DNA of 64,000 nucleotides from Pedobacter sp. (GTDB lineage: Bacteria > Bacteroidota > Bacteroidia > Sphingobacteriales > Sphingobacteriaceae): the NCBI RefSeq assembly GCF_031119335.1, contig NZ_JAVHXT010000018.1, forward strand, positions 30,094-94,093. The letters run 5' to 3'. Made by a program: the position numbers and the translations under genes. Positions within the stretch are counted from its first letter, which is position 1; the number at the start of each line of letters is the position of its first letter. Below the pieces are notes generated by a model. The model did not search any database. It was given only the letters and a program-made list of their open reading frames with translations, and was not told where the DNA came from. Of this stretch, positions 38,498 to 47,294 are shown piece after piece.

Positions 38498-40723
38498 TTA
38501 CCATCCCTTTTGTAACAATTCGACAGCTTTTTCTAATAATTCATCTCTACCATTTCTAATACTGGCAACAGTAGGTTTTATAGGATAGTCAATTTTAACC
38601 CCAACTCTCTGTGTAGGTTTTCCGTCTGGATAAAAAACACCCAACCCAGAAATAGCAGTACTAATTCCTCCAGGTAAAATTATACTTGTTACATTGCCAT
38701 CTGCTCCAGCAGTTTGACTACCAATAACCTTTACATTAGGAGAACTCTGAAAAGCCATTGTTGTGTACTCTGCTTGGCTTTGAGTAGAGGAGTTGACAAT
38801 TACAATTACTTTCCCCAAGTATGTGTCTCCACTGCTAACTCCATTAGAGGCGGAATCTGCAAGGATAAATTTTCCTGGAACAGAATAATCCGGTCTAGAA
38901 AATCGAGAAAAAAGCGTATTTTGTGATTTTATGTAGTTGCCAAAAGTAAAGGGCATAAAATCTGAAGGATAGCATCTCAAATCGACAATAATTCCTTTGG
39001 TTGTTTTAAATAATTTCTTTATTTCTGGCAAATCAGAATTTTTATACTTGCCAGCATAAACATAACCTATCTTTTCATTTTGCAAGTAATAACCTTTAGG
39101 TTTTGTGTAATCGATATCTTGGTACATCAGTTCTGAATTTACAGTAGGGATTGATATCTCAACATCTTTTCCACCTTTACTTATCACAACTCTGATTTGT
39201 TTATTATTACTTTTTAACAAATAATTTGTTGGCATATCTCTAAGTTGAGTGTCATAATTGGAGGCTGGAGTTATTGGAAGATATTTATCCACAAGATCTT
39301 TAACCTTGGTTCCGTTAATAGATACAATAACATCTCCAACATTAACAAGTTGTTTTATATTCAATGTATCTTTGTAAAATCCCGTAACAACTAATTTTTC
39401 TTGGATAAATTTTGCCTGGAATGGTGTAATGTAATGCCCTTTTATATTTTCTAAAATCTTGTTCATGCCCCATATATTTGCATGAGTATCATTTATCATT
39501 CTTATCAGTTTAAGAGTTGTTAATGTATACTCTTGTTCATTTTTTGCCAATATGAATTTTGGAATAAAATCATTTAATACATCGTTCCAGTTCTTTTCAG
39601 CAAGATTTTTGTAAGGATAATAGTAGTTGATAATACCCCAATATCTGTATAAAGCCAGGAGCCTGTAACCCGCATCAGGATATGTCATTTCTTCATATCC
39701 TTTTTCATTGTAAAATCTTGGCACCCCAATCATATCTCCTTTAACCCAATAATTATCCTTTATATCTGCATTTTGTTGAATAAATTTAAGTTTTTGTATA
39801 AGTGCTTTGCTTAAACCACCTGTCGTTAACAACCCACCGTAATCAGGATTAAGTAATACTTCAGAGTTAGATGTAGTGTTACATCCCACGCAGCTTTTTA
39901 CCTTAGGCAAAGAGTCTACGTAATTCTCTAAGACATCACTTAAATCTTTATAGTTAGATTTACTTGTTTTGTGTAAAATTTTAAAAAGCTCAGCATCCCA
40001 ATTTATATTGCCGCTAGCAACATAGGGGTGATGATATTTCAGGAACGCCCAGAATTGCCCGATGATTTTTAAATTATTAATGCTATTTTGGTCGACTAAA
40101 ATTTGTGAAATTCCTGAACCTTTTTTAAAAGAAGTGTCAGTCAGCGCTTTTGGTTGTTGAACAGGAATTATATTTTTAACAAGTTTACCATCTATATATA
40201 GACGAAAGTCATCAAACCATACTTTTCCAGAACCACTAAAAACACCACCAAGCCTAATTTTCTCTACTTCATTAGAGTATGGCAAACTAATACTGTATTC
40301 TGTCCAATCGTTAGTCCCTCTTATAGGTTGTTCTTGTACATTGTTAAAGGCTAATATTTTATCTGCTCCCTCTAGCTTCATCATTAGTCCAGCAAAACCA
40401 TTATTAATTTTGTCCGTTTTCACAAAACCTTTTAGTTCTATCAACTTTCCATCTTGCTTAACAGCAATGACATTTTCAATTGTTCGAAGTATCTTGCTCG
40501 TAGAAGTGCTCTCGATTAAAAGGCTGTAATTTCCTAGCTTTTTTATCGATTTATCTATTTTAATATTAGCAGAATTTAAAGGTTTGTATAACCAACCTTT
40601 AGGAGTTTTACTTACTTCATCTAAGATTTCAAATCCTCCATTTAAGCTGTAACTGGATTTGCAACTTATTGATAAAATAGAAAAGAAAACATAGGTCAAA
40701 ATTTTACTTAGCATTTTTTTCAT
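38498..40723 (-). CDS. S41 family peptidase lipoprotein with N-terminal jelly-roll-like domain
   Basis: The 741-residue protein has a lipoprotein signal (FSILSISCKSS, Cys at about 21), an N-terminal region to about 190 with the look of a carbohydrate-binding jelly roll (GKVWFDDFRLYIDG), a central helical part, a PDZ-like stretch (LVNVGDVIVSINGTKVKDLV) and an S41 (C-terminal processing) protease core with GIIVDLRCYP and VNSSTQSQAEYT (candidate Ser), then GSQTAGADGN. It probably acts at the cell surface or periplasm. The gene is convergent with the M28 gene and is flanked by two versions of that gene's 3' end, so it was probably inserted. It is markedly AT-rich. Confidence 0.85.
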   Translation of the reverse strand: MKKMLSKILTYVFFSILSISCKSSYSLNGGFEILDEVSKTPKGWLYKPLNSANIKIDKSIKKLGNYSLLIESTSTSKILRTIENVIAVKQDGKLIELKGFVKTDKINNGFAGLMMKLEGADKILAFNNVQEQPIRGTNDWTEYSISLPYSNEVEKIRLGGVFSGSGKVWFDDFRLYIDGKLVKNIIPVQQPKALTDTSFKKGSGISQILVDQNSINNLKIIGQFWAFLKYHHPYVASGNINWDAELFKILHKTSKSNYKDLSDVLENYVDSLPKVKSCVGCNTTSNSEVLLNPDYGGLLTTGGLSKALIQKLKFIQQNADIKDNYWVKGDMIGVPRFYNEKGYEEMTYPDAGYRLLALYRYWGIINYYYPYKNLAEKNWNDVLNDFIPKFILAKNEQEYTLTTLKLIRMINDTHANIWGMNKILENIKGHYITPFQAKFIQEKLVVTGFYKDTLNIKQLVNVGDVIVSINGTKVKDLVDKYLPITPASNYDTQLRDMPTNYLLKSNNKQIRVVISKGGKDVEISIPTVNSELMYQDIDYTKPKGYYLQNEKIGYVYAGKYKNSDLPEIKKLFKTTKGIIVDLRCYPSDFMPFTFGNYIKSQNTLFSRFSRPDYSVPGKFILADSASNGVSSGDTYLGKVIVIVNSSTQSQAEYTTMAFQSSPNVKVIGSQTAGADGNVTSIILPGGISTAISGLGVFYPDGKPTQRVGVKIDYPIKPTVASIRNGRDELLEKAVELLQKGW

Positions 40724-40817
40724 AGGGCTCGATTTAATTACCTTCTAAGGTATTGAAGCACCTAAAATACTGTTTTTATATAGGTCAACTCCTATTTAGC
40801 ACTTCTAAGAATAAATA

Positions 40818-40889
40818 TTTTTTGCAGTGCAATCTGTGGATGAAAAAGGCCACGAAAGTTTAATGGTTATTCCAAAACCGGGAAGGTAA
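40818..40889 (+). pseudogene. Fragment of an M28 peptidase gene 3' end
   Basis: Frame FFAVQSVDEKGHESLMVIPK-PGR-stop repeats the C-terminus of the M28 gene ending at 38489, with one conservative change (Val to Ile) and several synonymous third-base changes plus TAA instead of TAG. There is no upstream coding sequence. The changes mean it is either an old duplicate or the end of a diverged allele left when the S41 gene entered. Confidence 0.85.
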
Positions 40890-40899
40890 AAAAGGAAGG

Positions 40900-41174
40900 T
40901 TAAAGTTTTTCTTGTCGGTTATCCCAAAAATAGAGTAACCATATTTCCTCTTCACGAACTTCATAGAATACGCTCGACTGTGATGTAATTACTGCTTTTC
41001 TAACGTTAGAGAATGTTGTTTCGGGGAACATCTCAGGCATCAAAGCTATTGATACTAAAAGTTTCTTCGTTTTTCTGATAAACTATTTGAGGTTGAGATA
41101 CCCCAATTGTCGATGATAAAACTGATGATAGAATCGAAAGTTTCCTCTGCCTCTGGAGACCAAACTGTTTGCAT
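40900..41174 (-). pseudogene. RelE/ParE-family toxin gene broken by a frameshift
   Basis: Starting at the ATG at 41174, 5 bp after the antitoxin stop, the frame reads MQTVWSPEAEETFDSIISFI and then GISTSNS before a premature stop. Shifting frame at the AATAG near 41075 restores a typical toxin: FIRKTKKLLVSIALMPEMFP, then RKAVITSQSSVFYEVREEEI and a final YFWDNRQEKL. One missing base (AATAAG to AATAG) would explain the break. The family cleaves mRNA or poisons gyrase. As read, the toxin is inactive unless frameshifting occurs. Confidence 0.82.
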
Positions 41175-41179
41175 TGCAA

Positions 41180-41383
41180 TTATTTGTCGTATTTCTTAAA
41201 TACTTCCTCCGATGTTTTCCCCAACCCCTTTTTGAGTTGCTCTTGACCTCTTCTAATTCCATCTAAAACATGTGCAGGAAGTGGTTCTTCTTTCCTTATT
41301 TCGTAAGGAACAGCCAAAGCCTTTAAAAATGCCTTCAGTGCTTTTTCCTGTGATTTATCGGGATGTACGAGATAAGTTTCCAT
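41180..41383 (-). CDS. Antitoxin-like protein of a RelE/ParE pair (DUF2683-like)
   Basis: The 67-residue protein (METYLVHPDKSQEKALKAFL start) matches the small antitoxins encoded directly before RelE/ParE toxins in Bacteroidota. The C-terminal half (RRGQEQLKKGLGKTSEEVFK) should wrap the toxin. Its own frame is intact while the toxin, 5 bp downstream, is frameshifted. The pair is therefore probably a decaying locus. Confidence 0.75.
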   Translation of the reverse strand: METYLVHPDKSQEKALKAFLKALAVPYEIRKEEPLPAHVLDGIRRGQEQLKKGLGKTSEEVFKKYDK

Positions 41384-41477
41384 ATTCAGCTTTTGATGAT
41401 AAACAAATTTAACAAAATTTCGATTGAAATAAAACCGGCTAAACTTGTCGGCATGCCTAATGGTTTAAAAACAAGAA

Positions 41478-41498
41478 AAGGCGGTAACCAGCCGCCTT
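41478..41498 (-). terminator. Terminator of the ABC exporter operon
   Basis: AAGGCGG (41478-41484) and CCGCCTT (41492-41498) form a GC-rich stem with a 7-base loop; the minus strand continues with TTTTC. It lies 30 bp past the permease stop. Confidence 0.8.
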
Positions 41499-41529
41499 CT
41501 CCAAATTAACTAAAACTAAACTAAGATCT

Positions 41530-42327
41530 TTATTTGATATTTCTTTTCGAGAGAATGAAATAACCAGCAACGAACAGTACTCCTGCGTAGGCTAAACTCA
41601 CCCAAATGTCTTGCGTAAAAATCGGTAGGTCTTCTGGTCTGCCATTTTTGGTGCCGCTGGCTGCCCTTAAAGCTAAAGTTGGCGCACTATAAGGTATAAG
41701 AAAGGCATACTTCCACCCAACATTTGCAGTGATAATACCAGCAATGGTGCCTATAAAACCAATGCCCATTGGCTTAAGAAAGTCGCTCCAAATTAAACTT
41801 AAAATAAATTGTATTGATAAGATCCCTAATGAAGCTAAAAACAGCTTCCCATAAAACCTTGATAGTATGATTGCTGGGTCGTAGTCGGCAAAGGTGTATT
41901 TAGGGACTAAGAACTGCAAGAGATAGCCAGACGTGTAGGTTAAGAAAGCGAATAGAAATATGCAGAGCAATAAAAGCACTAGTGCATAAAGATATTTTGC
42001 AGCATATATCGAAAACTTGTTTAATGGCTGCGAAAATAGGGTTTTCCAAGTATCATTTTTGTGCTCGATGTTGTTAACAGAAAATGCCATAAACATCACA
42101 TAAAATGGTAATATCAGCATTCCCATTACGCCAAGTGCAGCACTGCTGTACTGGAACCAAAGCATCATGCCAGGATAGTTGTATTTTAATATTTTAGCTG
42201 AGGAGGTATAGTAGCCAAAAGCAATCAGTCCGCAAATAACTAGCGGAAGTATAATGGCAGCCCAAAAAGCTAAAGTTTTACGAGATTTATAAAACTCTGA
42301 AATGAATGATATGTATAAAGACCGCAT
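41530..42327 (-). CDS. ABC-2 type permease
   Basis: The 265-residue membrane protein has about six helices (FWAAIILPLVICGLIAFGYY, FYVMFMAFSVNNIEHKNDTW and others) and the ABC-2 layout, with a cytoplasmic KNDTWKTLFSQPL loop typical of lantibiotic-immunity or bacitracin-exporter-like permeases. The ATP-binding subunit is encoded 96 bp upstream. Together they would export or clear a peptide or lipid; the substrate is not known. It is the last gene of the unit regulated, probably, by the adjacent LytS/LytTR pair. Confidence 0.85.
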   Translation of the reverse strand: MRSLYISFISEFYKSRKTLAFWAAIILPLVICGLIAFGYYTSSAKILKYNYPGMMLWFQYSSAALGVMGMLILPFYVMFMAFSVNNIEHKNDTWKTLFSQPLNKFSIYAAKYLYALVLLLLCIFLFAFLTYTSGYLLQFLVPKYTFADYDPAIILSRFYGKLFLASLGILSIQFILSLIWSDFLKPMGIGFIGTIAGIITANVGWKYAFLIPYSAPTLALRAASGTKNGRPEDLPIFTQDIWVSLAYAGVLFVAGYFILSKRNIK

Positions 42328-42423
42328 AATGTTGATTGTTTGGGATTTTGGGTTAATCGTTTAATCTGCTGATTTGTTTAATTGAAATTAACAGTTGGCT
42401 AATTGGATTTTGATTTTTGATAA

Positions 42424-43332
42424 TTAACCCTTCGAGGTGATATCTAAGAACAAATTTTCTAAATCTTTCTTTTCGGTGCCAATGCTGTAAACGGTTACAC
42501 CATTTTTAACCAAAAGGCTATTGTAATTGCCCATTTCGGCTTTGCCAGTATAGTTGATATGGATACGACCACTTTCTTCGCTCAGAATTTCTGCACCATT
42601 GCCACTTAAGATGTTAACTGCAGCAGCTTGGTCATCTACTTCTATTTTAATAGATGGTTTGCTCAATTCGTGCAGTTCGTTAATGGTTCCTTGAAAAAGC
42701 AAGGCTCCTTTGTTAATGATACCAACGTGTGTGGCTGTTCTTTCTATTTCCGCCAGTAAATGGCTAGAAACTAAAATAGTTTTACCATGTTTGCTGGTCA
42801 GTTCAAGCATCAAGTTTCTTATTTCGATAATCCCGTTAGGATCTAAGCCATTAGTAGGTTCATCTAGTAGGAGCAATTCCGGATCTCCAATTAAAGCCAA
42901 AGCAATACCCAAGCGCTGTTTCATCCCTAGCGAATATTTGCCAGCTTTCTTATTGGCGGCATCGGTTAAGCCCACCAATGCTAGCATCTCGCTTGCTTTA
43001 TTTTTATTTATGCCTAAAAGGATGCATCTATTAATCAGATTTTCTTTGCCTGTAAGGTGGGCGTAAATTGCGGGTTGTTCTACCAGCGAACCCATTTGCT
43101 TTAAACAAGCAGTACGGTTGTTGTTGAGTTCTTTACCAAAGATAAAAACGGTATCGGCTGGCGACTGTAGCAGGTTCAGTAAAATTTTGATGGTAGTGGT
43201 TTTACCAGCACCATTTGGGCCTAGAAATCCATAAATACTGCCTTTAGGTACTTGTAATGATAAATTTTTTACTACAGCTTGCGAACCAAATTGATGGTTA
43301 AGCCCTACGGTTTCTATGGCAAATCTGCTCAT
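42424..43332 (-). CDS. ABC transporter ATP-binding protein
   Basis: The 302-residue protein has Walker A GPNGAGKTTTIKI (39-51), a Q loop GSLVEQPAIY, the signature SLGMKQRLGIALAL and Walker B LLLLDEPTNGLDP with the H loop SSHLLAEI. A C-terminal extension of about 80 residues is usual for this antibiotic/bacteriocin-type exporter group. Its start is 2 bp after the stop of a 57-residue secreted peptide gene, so the two are translated together. Confidence 0.92.
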   Translation of the reverse strand: MSRFAIETVGLNHQFGSQAVVKNLSLQVPKGSIYGFLGPNGAGKTTTIKILLNLLQSPADTVFIFGKELNNNRTACLKQMGSLVEQPAIYAHLTGKENLINRCILLGINKNKASEMLALVGLTDAANKKAGKYSLGMKQRLGIALALIGDPELLLLDEPTNGLDPNGIIEIRNLMLELTSKHGKTILVSSHLLAEIERTATHVGIINKGALLFQGTINELHELSKPSIKIEVDDQAAAVNILSGNGAEILSEESGRIHINYTGKAEMGNYNSLLVKNGVTVYSIGTEKKDLENLFLDITSKG

Positions 43333-43334
43333 CC

Positions 43335-43508
43335 TTATTTTAAGATTACAGTGGCGGCTTTAACAATAGTAGTGGTCTTAGAAGTAGTTTTCACTAAGCC
43401 TTCTTCGCCGTTGGTATTGTTGCCGTTTGTAGTAAAAGCAAATAACATAACCATAAATACAGGTACTAATAAAAGTAAGAAAGGCGATACGTTGGTTAAC
43501 TTTTTCAT
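43335..43508 (-). CDS. 57-residue secreted or membrane peptide, first gene of the ABC operon
   Basis: An uninterrupted frame from the ATG at 43508 encodes a signal-like hydrophobic helix (SPFLLLLVPVFMVMLFAFTT) and a short tail rich in Thr, Lys and Asn (NGNNTNGEE, KTTSKTTTIVKAA). I recognise no family. Its stop lies 2 bp before the ATPase start. It may be a membrane subunit, a sensor peptide, or an exported product of the transporter. The tail has no Cys or Gly-Gly leader site. Confidence 0.68.
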   Translation of the reverse strand: MKKLTNVSPFLLLLVPVFMVMLFAFTTNGNNTNGEEGLVKTTSKTTTIVKAATVILK

Positions 43509-43533
43509 AATCTGTCGTTTTTAATTTAATGGT

Positions 43534-43593
43534 CATGAAGCTATCGAGAGTTTTTCTTGAGTTATTTCTTAGTAAACTCTCGATGGTTTCATG
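43534..43593. promoter_or_regulatory. Large inverted repeat in the ABC operon leader
   Basis: CATGAAGCTATCGAGAGTTT (43534-43553) pairs with the sequence at 43574-43593 with three mismatches and a 20-base loop. It lies directly upstream of the small peptide gene, so on the minus strand it would fold in the mRNA leader or act as an operator. Confidence 0.55.
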
Positions 43594-43713
43594 TTTGTAA
43601 TATTTAAGGTTTAATACTCTTTTCGTTTTCGTTGAACAAATAGAATAATTCTTAAAAACCTGTGAAAATGTTTTAGACCAAGTGCAAAATATCCTAGATA
43701 AACGGTAAAAATG

Positions 43714-43772
43714 CCAGTTTGTCGAATAAATCGGCTAAATTGCCCATTCGTAGAAAAAAAATGCCCGTTGGT
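43714..43772. promoter_or_regulatory. Three LytTR-like boxes
   Basis: CCAGTTTGT (43714-43722), CCCATTCGT (43743-43751) and CCCGTTGGT (43764-43772) are direct repeats within longer similar blocks (TGCC...GTNGAA). The last two start 21 bases apart, the spacing known for LytTR dimers; the first is 29 bases away. They lie between the ABC operon and the LytS/LytTR genes and probably bind that regulator. Confidence 0.55.
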
Positions 43773-43834
43773 CGAAAGTGCTTGCTTGCAAATAGGCTTA
43801 TAGGTAGTTTAGAAGATTATGTTTCTACAAATTT

Positions 43835-44872
43835 ATGAAGAATAGCAGCAGAGCATCGTTAATATTAAATTGTATTTTTTGGGGAATTCTAGGGCTAATT
43901 ACCCTTGCCGCTATCGTTTTTTCTTCAAGAGAGCATTCTATAAAAGAATACATTATCGATTATGTGTTCTTTGCGGCAATTAATGTCGGCGTATTTTATA
44001 TCAATTACATTGTTCTAATTCCTGAGCTAATCAAAAAGCGTAAAAAATACCTTTGGTATACCGTATGTTTTATATTACTTATTGGAGTTAGTGCAGGTAT
44101 AAAAATAGGTGTAGCATTGCTAAATCCAGAGGATGTTTTGCAAACGGTTAATAATAAGGGTGTTGTGCAGCGTATTCCCTTGGTTAACTACATTATAGCT
44201 GTAGTTTTCATATCTGGATTTTTTCTGGTTTCTAGCTGCATCATCAAATTTGCCGTAGATTGGTTTTCTAACGAACGCATTCAACGTAATCTCGAAAGTG
44301 AGAAGAAAGATATGGAGTTGCAGTTTTTGAAATCGCAGTTAAATCCGCACTTTCTCTTCAATTCTTTAAATAACATCTATTCGTTGGCTTACCAAAAGTC
44401 TGATAAAACTGCCGATGCTATTTTGAAGCTTTCTGAGATGATGCGCTACATGATTTACGAAAGTAACGATAGCTGGGTGAGCTTAGATAAAGAAGTACAT
44501 TATGTAGAAAGCTATGTAGAACTACAAAAACTGCGTTTTAAAGACGGGGCTGCGGTAGAAATTAGCATCAATGGTGTAATAGATGGACAAAAAATTGTAC
44601 CACTAATTTTAATGTCTTTCGTAGAAAATGCCTTTAAGCACGGCGTAGCAAACGATAAGGGAGATCCAATTAAAATAAACATCATTGCTAACCAAAAGAT
44701 TTTGCACTTTAGTGTAACTAATAAAAAGAGTACGGCCAACAAAGACGCCATTGGCGGGGTTGGCCTAAACAACGTAGAACGAAGGCTGCAGTTACTTTAT
44801 CCCGATAGGTATAAACTGAATATTGTAAATACGCCAGACCACTACACCACAGAACTAATGCTTGATTTATGA
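43835..44872 (+). CDS. LytS-type sensor histidine kinase
   Basis: The 345-residue protein has four membrane helices in the first 145 residues and a His_kinase core with QLNPHFLFNSLNNIYSLA (His172 as phosphoacceptor) and an ATPase domain with SFVENAFKHG and GGVGLNNVERRL. There is no extracellular sensor domain, so it probably senses membrane state or works with a transporter, as in peptide-antibiotic responses. The partner regulator gene overlaps by 4 bp. It is divergent from the ABC operon. Confidence 0.93.
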   Translation: MKNSSRASLILNCIFWGILGLITLAAIVFSSREHSIKEYIIDYVFFAAINVGVFYINYIVLIPELIKKRKKYLWYTVCFILLIGVSAGIKIGVALLNPEDVLQTVNNKGVVQRIPLVNYIIAVVFISGFFLVSSCIIKFAVDWFSNERIQRNLESEKKDMELQFLKSQLNPHFLFNSLNNIYSLAYQKSDKTADAILKLSEMMRYMIYESNDSWVSLDKEVHYVESYVELQKLRFKDGAAVEISINGVIDGQKIVPLILMSFVENAFKHGVANDKGDPIKINIIANQKILHFSVTNKKSTANKDAIGGVGLNNVERRLQLLYPDRYKLNIVNTPDHYTTELMLDL

Positions 44873-45615
44873 TTTTAAAATGTATTGCCGTAGATGATGA
44901 GCCTTTAGCGCTTGATATTATTGCTGATTATGTAGCAAAAGTCCCGTTTTTAGAGCTGGTTAAACGTACCGAAAGTGCTATCGAAGCCATGCAATTGGTG
45001 CAAGAAGGCAACATCGATCTCGTGTTTTTAGATATTCAGATGCCAGAATTAACGGGTATTCAGTTTTTAAAAATTGCCGGAAACAAAGCGAGCTACATTT
45101 TAACTACAGCATATTCGCAGTACGCCTTAGAAAGCTACGATTTAAACGTTTCTGACTATCTGTTAAAGCCAATTGCTTTCGATAGGTTCTACAAAGCCGT
45201 AGAAAAGGTTCGCAATCAGCATCAAAAACAAGATAATGGAACTACCGTTGCCGCACCGGCACCAGAGCCTATAGCTGCACCAACTGCTTCACCAATACAA
45301 GATTTTATTTTCGTAAAAACGGAACACAAAATCCAAAAAATTGAGCTAGATGATATTCTGTACATCGAAGGATTAAAAGATTACATTTCCATCTTCACCA
45401 AAAACGAGCGAGTAATTACCTTGCAGAACATGAAAAAGATGGAAGAAACCTTGCCAAAAGGCGAATTCATCAGGGTGCACAAATCGTATATTATTTCGGT
45501 AGATAAGATTGAAAGCATAGAGCGCAGCCGAATTGCTATTGCTGGTAAAACCATCCCGGTAGGAGATACGTACAGAGATGCTTTCTTTAAACTGATCGAT
45601 AGCAGGAACGTTTAA
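44869..45615 (+). CDS. LytTR-family response regulator
   Basis: The 248-residue protein has a receiver domain with Asp55 in LVFLDIQMP, a short Ala/Pro-rich linker (VAAPAPEPIAAPTASP) and a LytTR DNA-binding domain (ILYIEGLKDYISIF, GEFIRVHKSYIIS). LytTR proteins bind direct repeats 21 bp apart; three such boxes lie upstream of the divergent ABC operon. The kinase gene upstream overlaps by 4 bp. Confidence 0.94.
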   Translation: MILKCIAVDDEPLALDIIADYVAKVPFLELVKRTESAIEAMQLVQEGNIDLVFLDIQMPELTGIQFLKIAGNKASYILTTAYSQYALESYDLNVSDYLLKPIAFDRFYKAVEKVRNQHQKQDNGTTVAAPAPEPIAAPTASPIQDFIFVKTEHKIQKIELDDILYIEGLKDYISIFTKNERVITLQNMKKMEETLPKGEFIRVHKSYIISVDKIESIERSRIAIAGKTIPVGDTYRDAFFKLIDSRNV

Positions 45616-46018
45616 GGGGAATCAGGGTATTTATCATTTTTACTAAACGCTTTATTTGAAGCCCATTTTTGGTGCTGCTATTTTCGGCAGTCCCGCTTTT
45701 CGTTTCTCCCGATGAAAAATCGGGATCAACTCAATCGGGGCTAGATGGCAAAAACAGAACTTTTCGGGAGGCTTTTTAGTCTAGCTATTGCCTTAGTCCT
45801 TAAAATCTATTAAGCGCTGCAGGGAGTTAAGGTGCAATTATATTAATAATAAATGAGTTTGGGTATTAGCTCGTCATTGCGATGCACGAAGCAATCTTAA
45901 ATCATAAGTTTTGTTCCCTACCCATAGTTGTAGGATTGCTTCGTCGTTCCTCCTCGCAATGACGATACGTTTAACATAGCGGACTGATGATTAGAGGATA
46001 CAGGGCACATTAATTCAA
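45616..46018. other. Intergenic region with two dispersed repeats
   Basis: No gene is seen in 403 bases. The left part (about 45655-45780) is a palindrome-rich block with CCCGATGAAAAATCGGG and CAATCGGGGCTAG. The right part, 45872-45966, is a family B repeat. Either could end the LytTR transcript. Confidence 0.55.
45872..45966. repeat. Dispersed palindrome, family B (CGTCATTGCGA / GAAGCAATC)
   Basis: CGTCATTGCGATGCACGAAG at the left pairs with GATTGCTTCGTCG...CTCGCAATGACG at the right. Two further copies lie in the trp operon at 57851-58013 and 60154-60249. Confidence 0.8.
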
Positions 46019-46513
46019 TTAGTCAATCTTATCTTTATACTTTAAGATTGCCAATAATAGAAAGCTTAAGATGCCAATGGCTAGCAATGTGATGCCAATA
46101 TACTTGTCTATGCTTCCTCTTTTAAAATATGGAACTTCATTTTTGAATATAAATTGAACCAGCCTGTTGATGTTTTCCGTTTCAGATGGATCTATATCAA
46201 AATAGATATTTATTGTATCATCTACTTTAAGGCCATCTATTTTTTCGAATGAAGGTTTGAAGTCTCCGAAATCTTTCCCAATAAATATTTCGAATATTTG
46301 CTCTGACACATCAAGTTTTATATACCTATATTTACCAAAATTTCGATTTGGGAGTTCTTTATAGTGTTTTCCTATATACGTTATTTTTCCACTAACTTTA
46401 TCAAATTCCTTCTCTGTTTTAGTGCCACGAATAATACCAAAGCAACTCAGAACTATTACGGTAATAATCCCATAAATAGTTTTAAAGAATATCACTGGTT
46501 TTTTGTTGTACAT
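46019..46513 (-). CDS. Small membrane protein of unknown function
   Basis: The 164-residue protein has an N-terminal helix (IYGIITVIVLSCFGII), a soluble middle of about 100 residues with beta-like strands (KYRYIKLDVSEQIFEIFIGK) and a C-terminal helix (ITLLAIGILSFLLLAILKY). The two-helix layout with a small extracytoplasmic beta domain resembles DUF3592-type proteins, but the match is weak. It lies 45 bp after the acyltransferase gene on the same strand. Confidence 0.6.
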   Translation of the reverse strand: MYNKKPVIFFKTIYGIITVIVLSCFGIIRGTKTEKEFDKVSGKITYIGKHYKELPNRNFGKYRYIKLDVSEQIFEIFIGKDFGDFKPSFEKIDGLKVDDTINIYFDIDPSETENINRLVQFIFKNEVPYFKRGSIDKYIGITLLAIGILSFLLLAILKYKDKID

Positions 46514-46558
46514 AATCTAACCAGACCATTTAATTTCAATACTCCAACGGATGTAAAG

Positions 46559-47293
46559 CTACTGCCCAATCTGCTGCTTAATCGCATTTTCAGCCTGTAG
46601 AACCAACTCTTCTGCATTTTTCTCACCTCTTTCTATTGGCGTTAAAACCGTCCACTTTAAAGGTAGCAACGCATTTAATGGGTAAGTGCCATTGCGAACA
46701 ATTTTCCATGAGTTTTCTATAGCCACGGGAACAATAATCGCAGTAGGCACAATCTTTAACAACGTTGCAATGCCACCAACCTGGAAAGGTTTCATCTTGC
46801 CATCCTTCGCTCTGGTGCCTTCGGCAAAAATAACCGTACTCCAATTGTTTTCGTTCATTCGTCTACCTAACTTGATAATCTCGCTAATAGATTGCTTGCT
46901 ATCCTTTCTATCAATATTAGCACCACCACCATATTTCAAGTTAAACGAAATAGAAGGTATCCCTTTGGTGAGCTCAATTTTTGAGATAAACTTTGGATGA
47001 TGTTTGCGCAAAAACCAAATTAAGCTCGGAATATCGTACATGCTTTGGTGGTTGGCCACAAAAATAATTGGTCGGTCTGTTGGCAATTTTTGGCTGTTTT
47101 TAAAACTGATGCCGTTAAGTAACGTAATTTGAGAATAAGTAAGGAAAAAGTTGAGCACATCTACCGACCATTTATGTGCCGAGTAACCGAAAATTTTATA
47201 GCAAATCCACTGTATAGGGTGAAAAATGGCTAGAAATAAACCGAAAGAAAGATAAAATATTGGAGTTAGGATATAGCCAATAAGTTTGCTCAT
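46559..47293 (-). CDS. 1-acyl-sn-glycerol-3-phosphate acyltransferase (PlsC family)
   Basis: The 244-residue protein has one N-terminal membrane helix and the acyltransferase motifs VANHQSMYDIP (HX4D) and FAEGTRAKDGKMKPFQVGG (EGTR), followed by a VPVAIENSW motif. It transfers an acyl chain to lysophosphatidic acid in phospholipid synthesis. Length is normal. The gene starts 1 bp from the stop of the GH16 gene, so it is probably part of the NUDIX-GH16-PlsC unit. Confidence 0.9.
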   Translation of the reverse strand: MSKLIGYILTPIFYLSFGLFLAIFHPIQWICYKIFGYSAHKWSVDVLNFFLTYSQITLLNGISFKNSQKLPTDRPIIFVANHQSMYDIPSLIWFLRKHHPKFISKIELTKGIPSISFNLKYGGGANIDRKDSKQSISEIIKLGRRMNENNWSTVIFAEGTRAKDGKMKPFQVGGIATLLKIVPTAIIVPVAIENSWKIVRNGTYPLNALLPLKWTVLTPIERGEKNAEELVLQAENAIKQQIGQ

Positions 47294-47294
47294 T

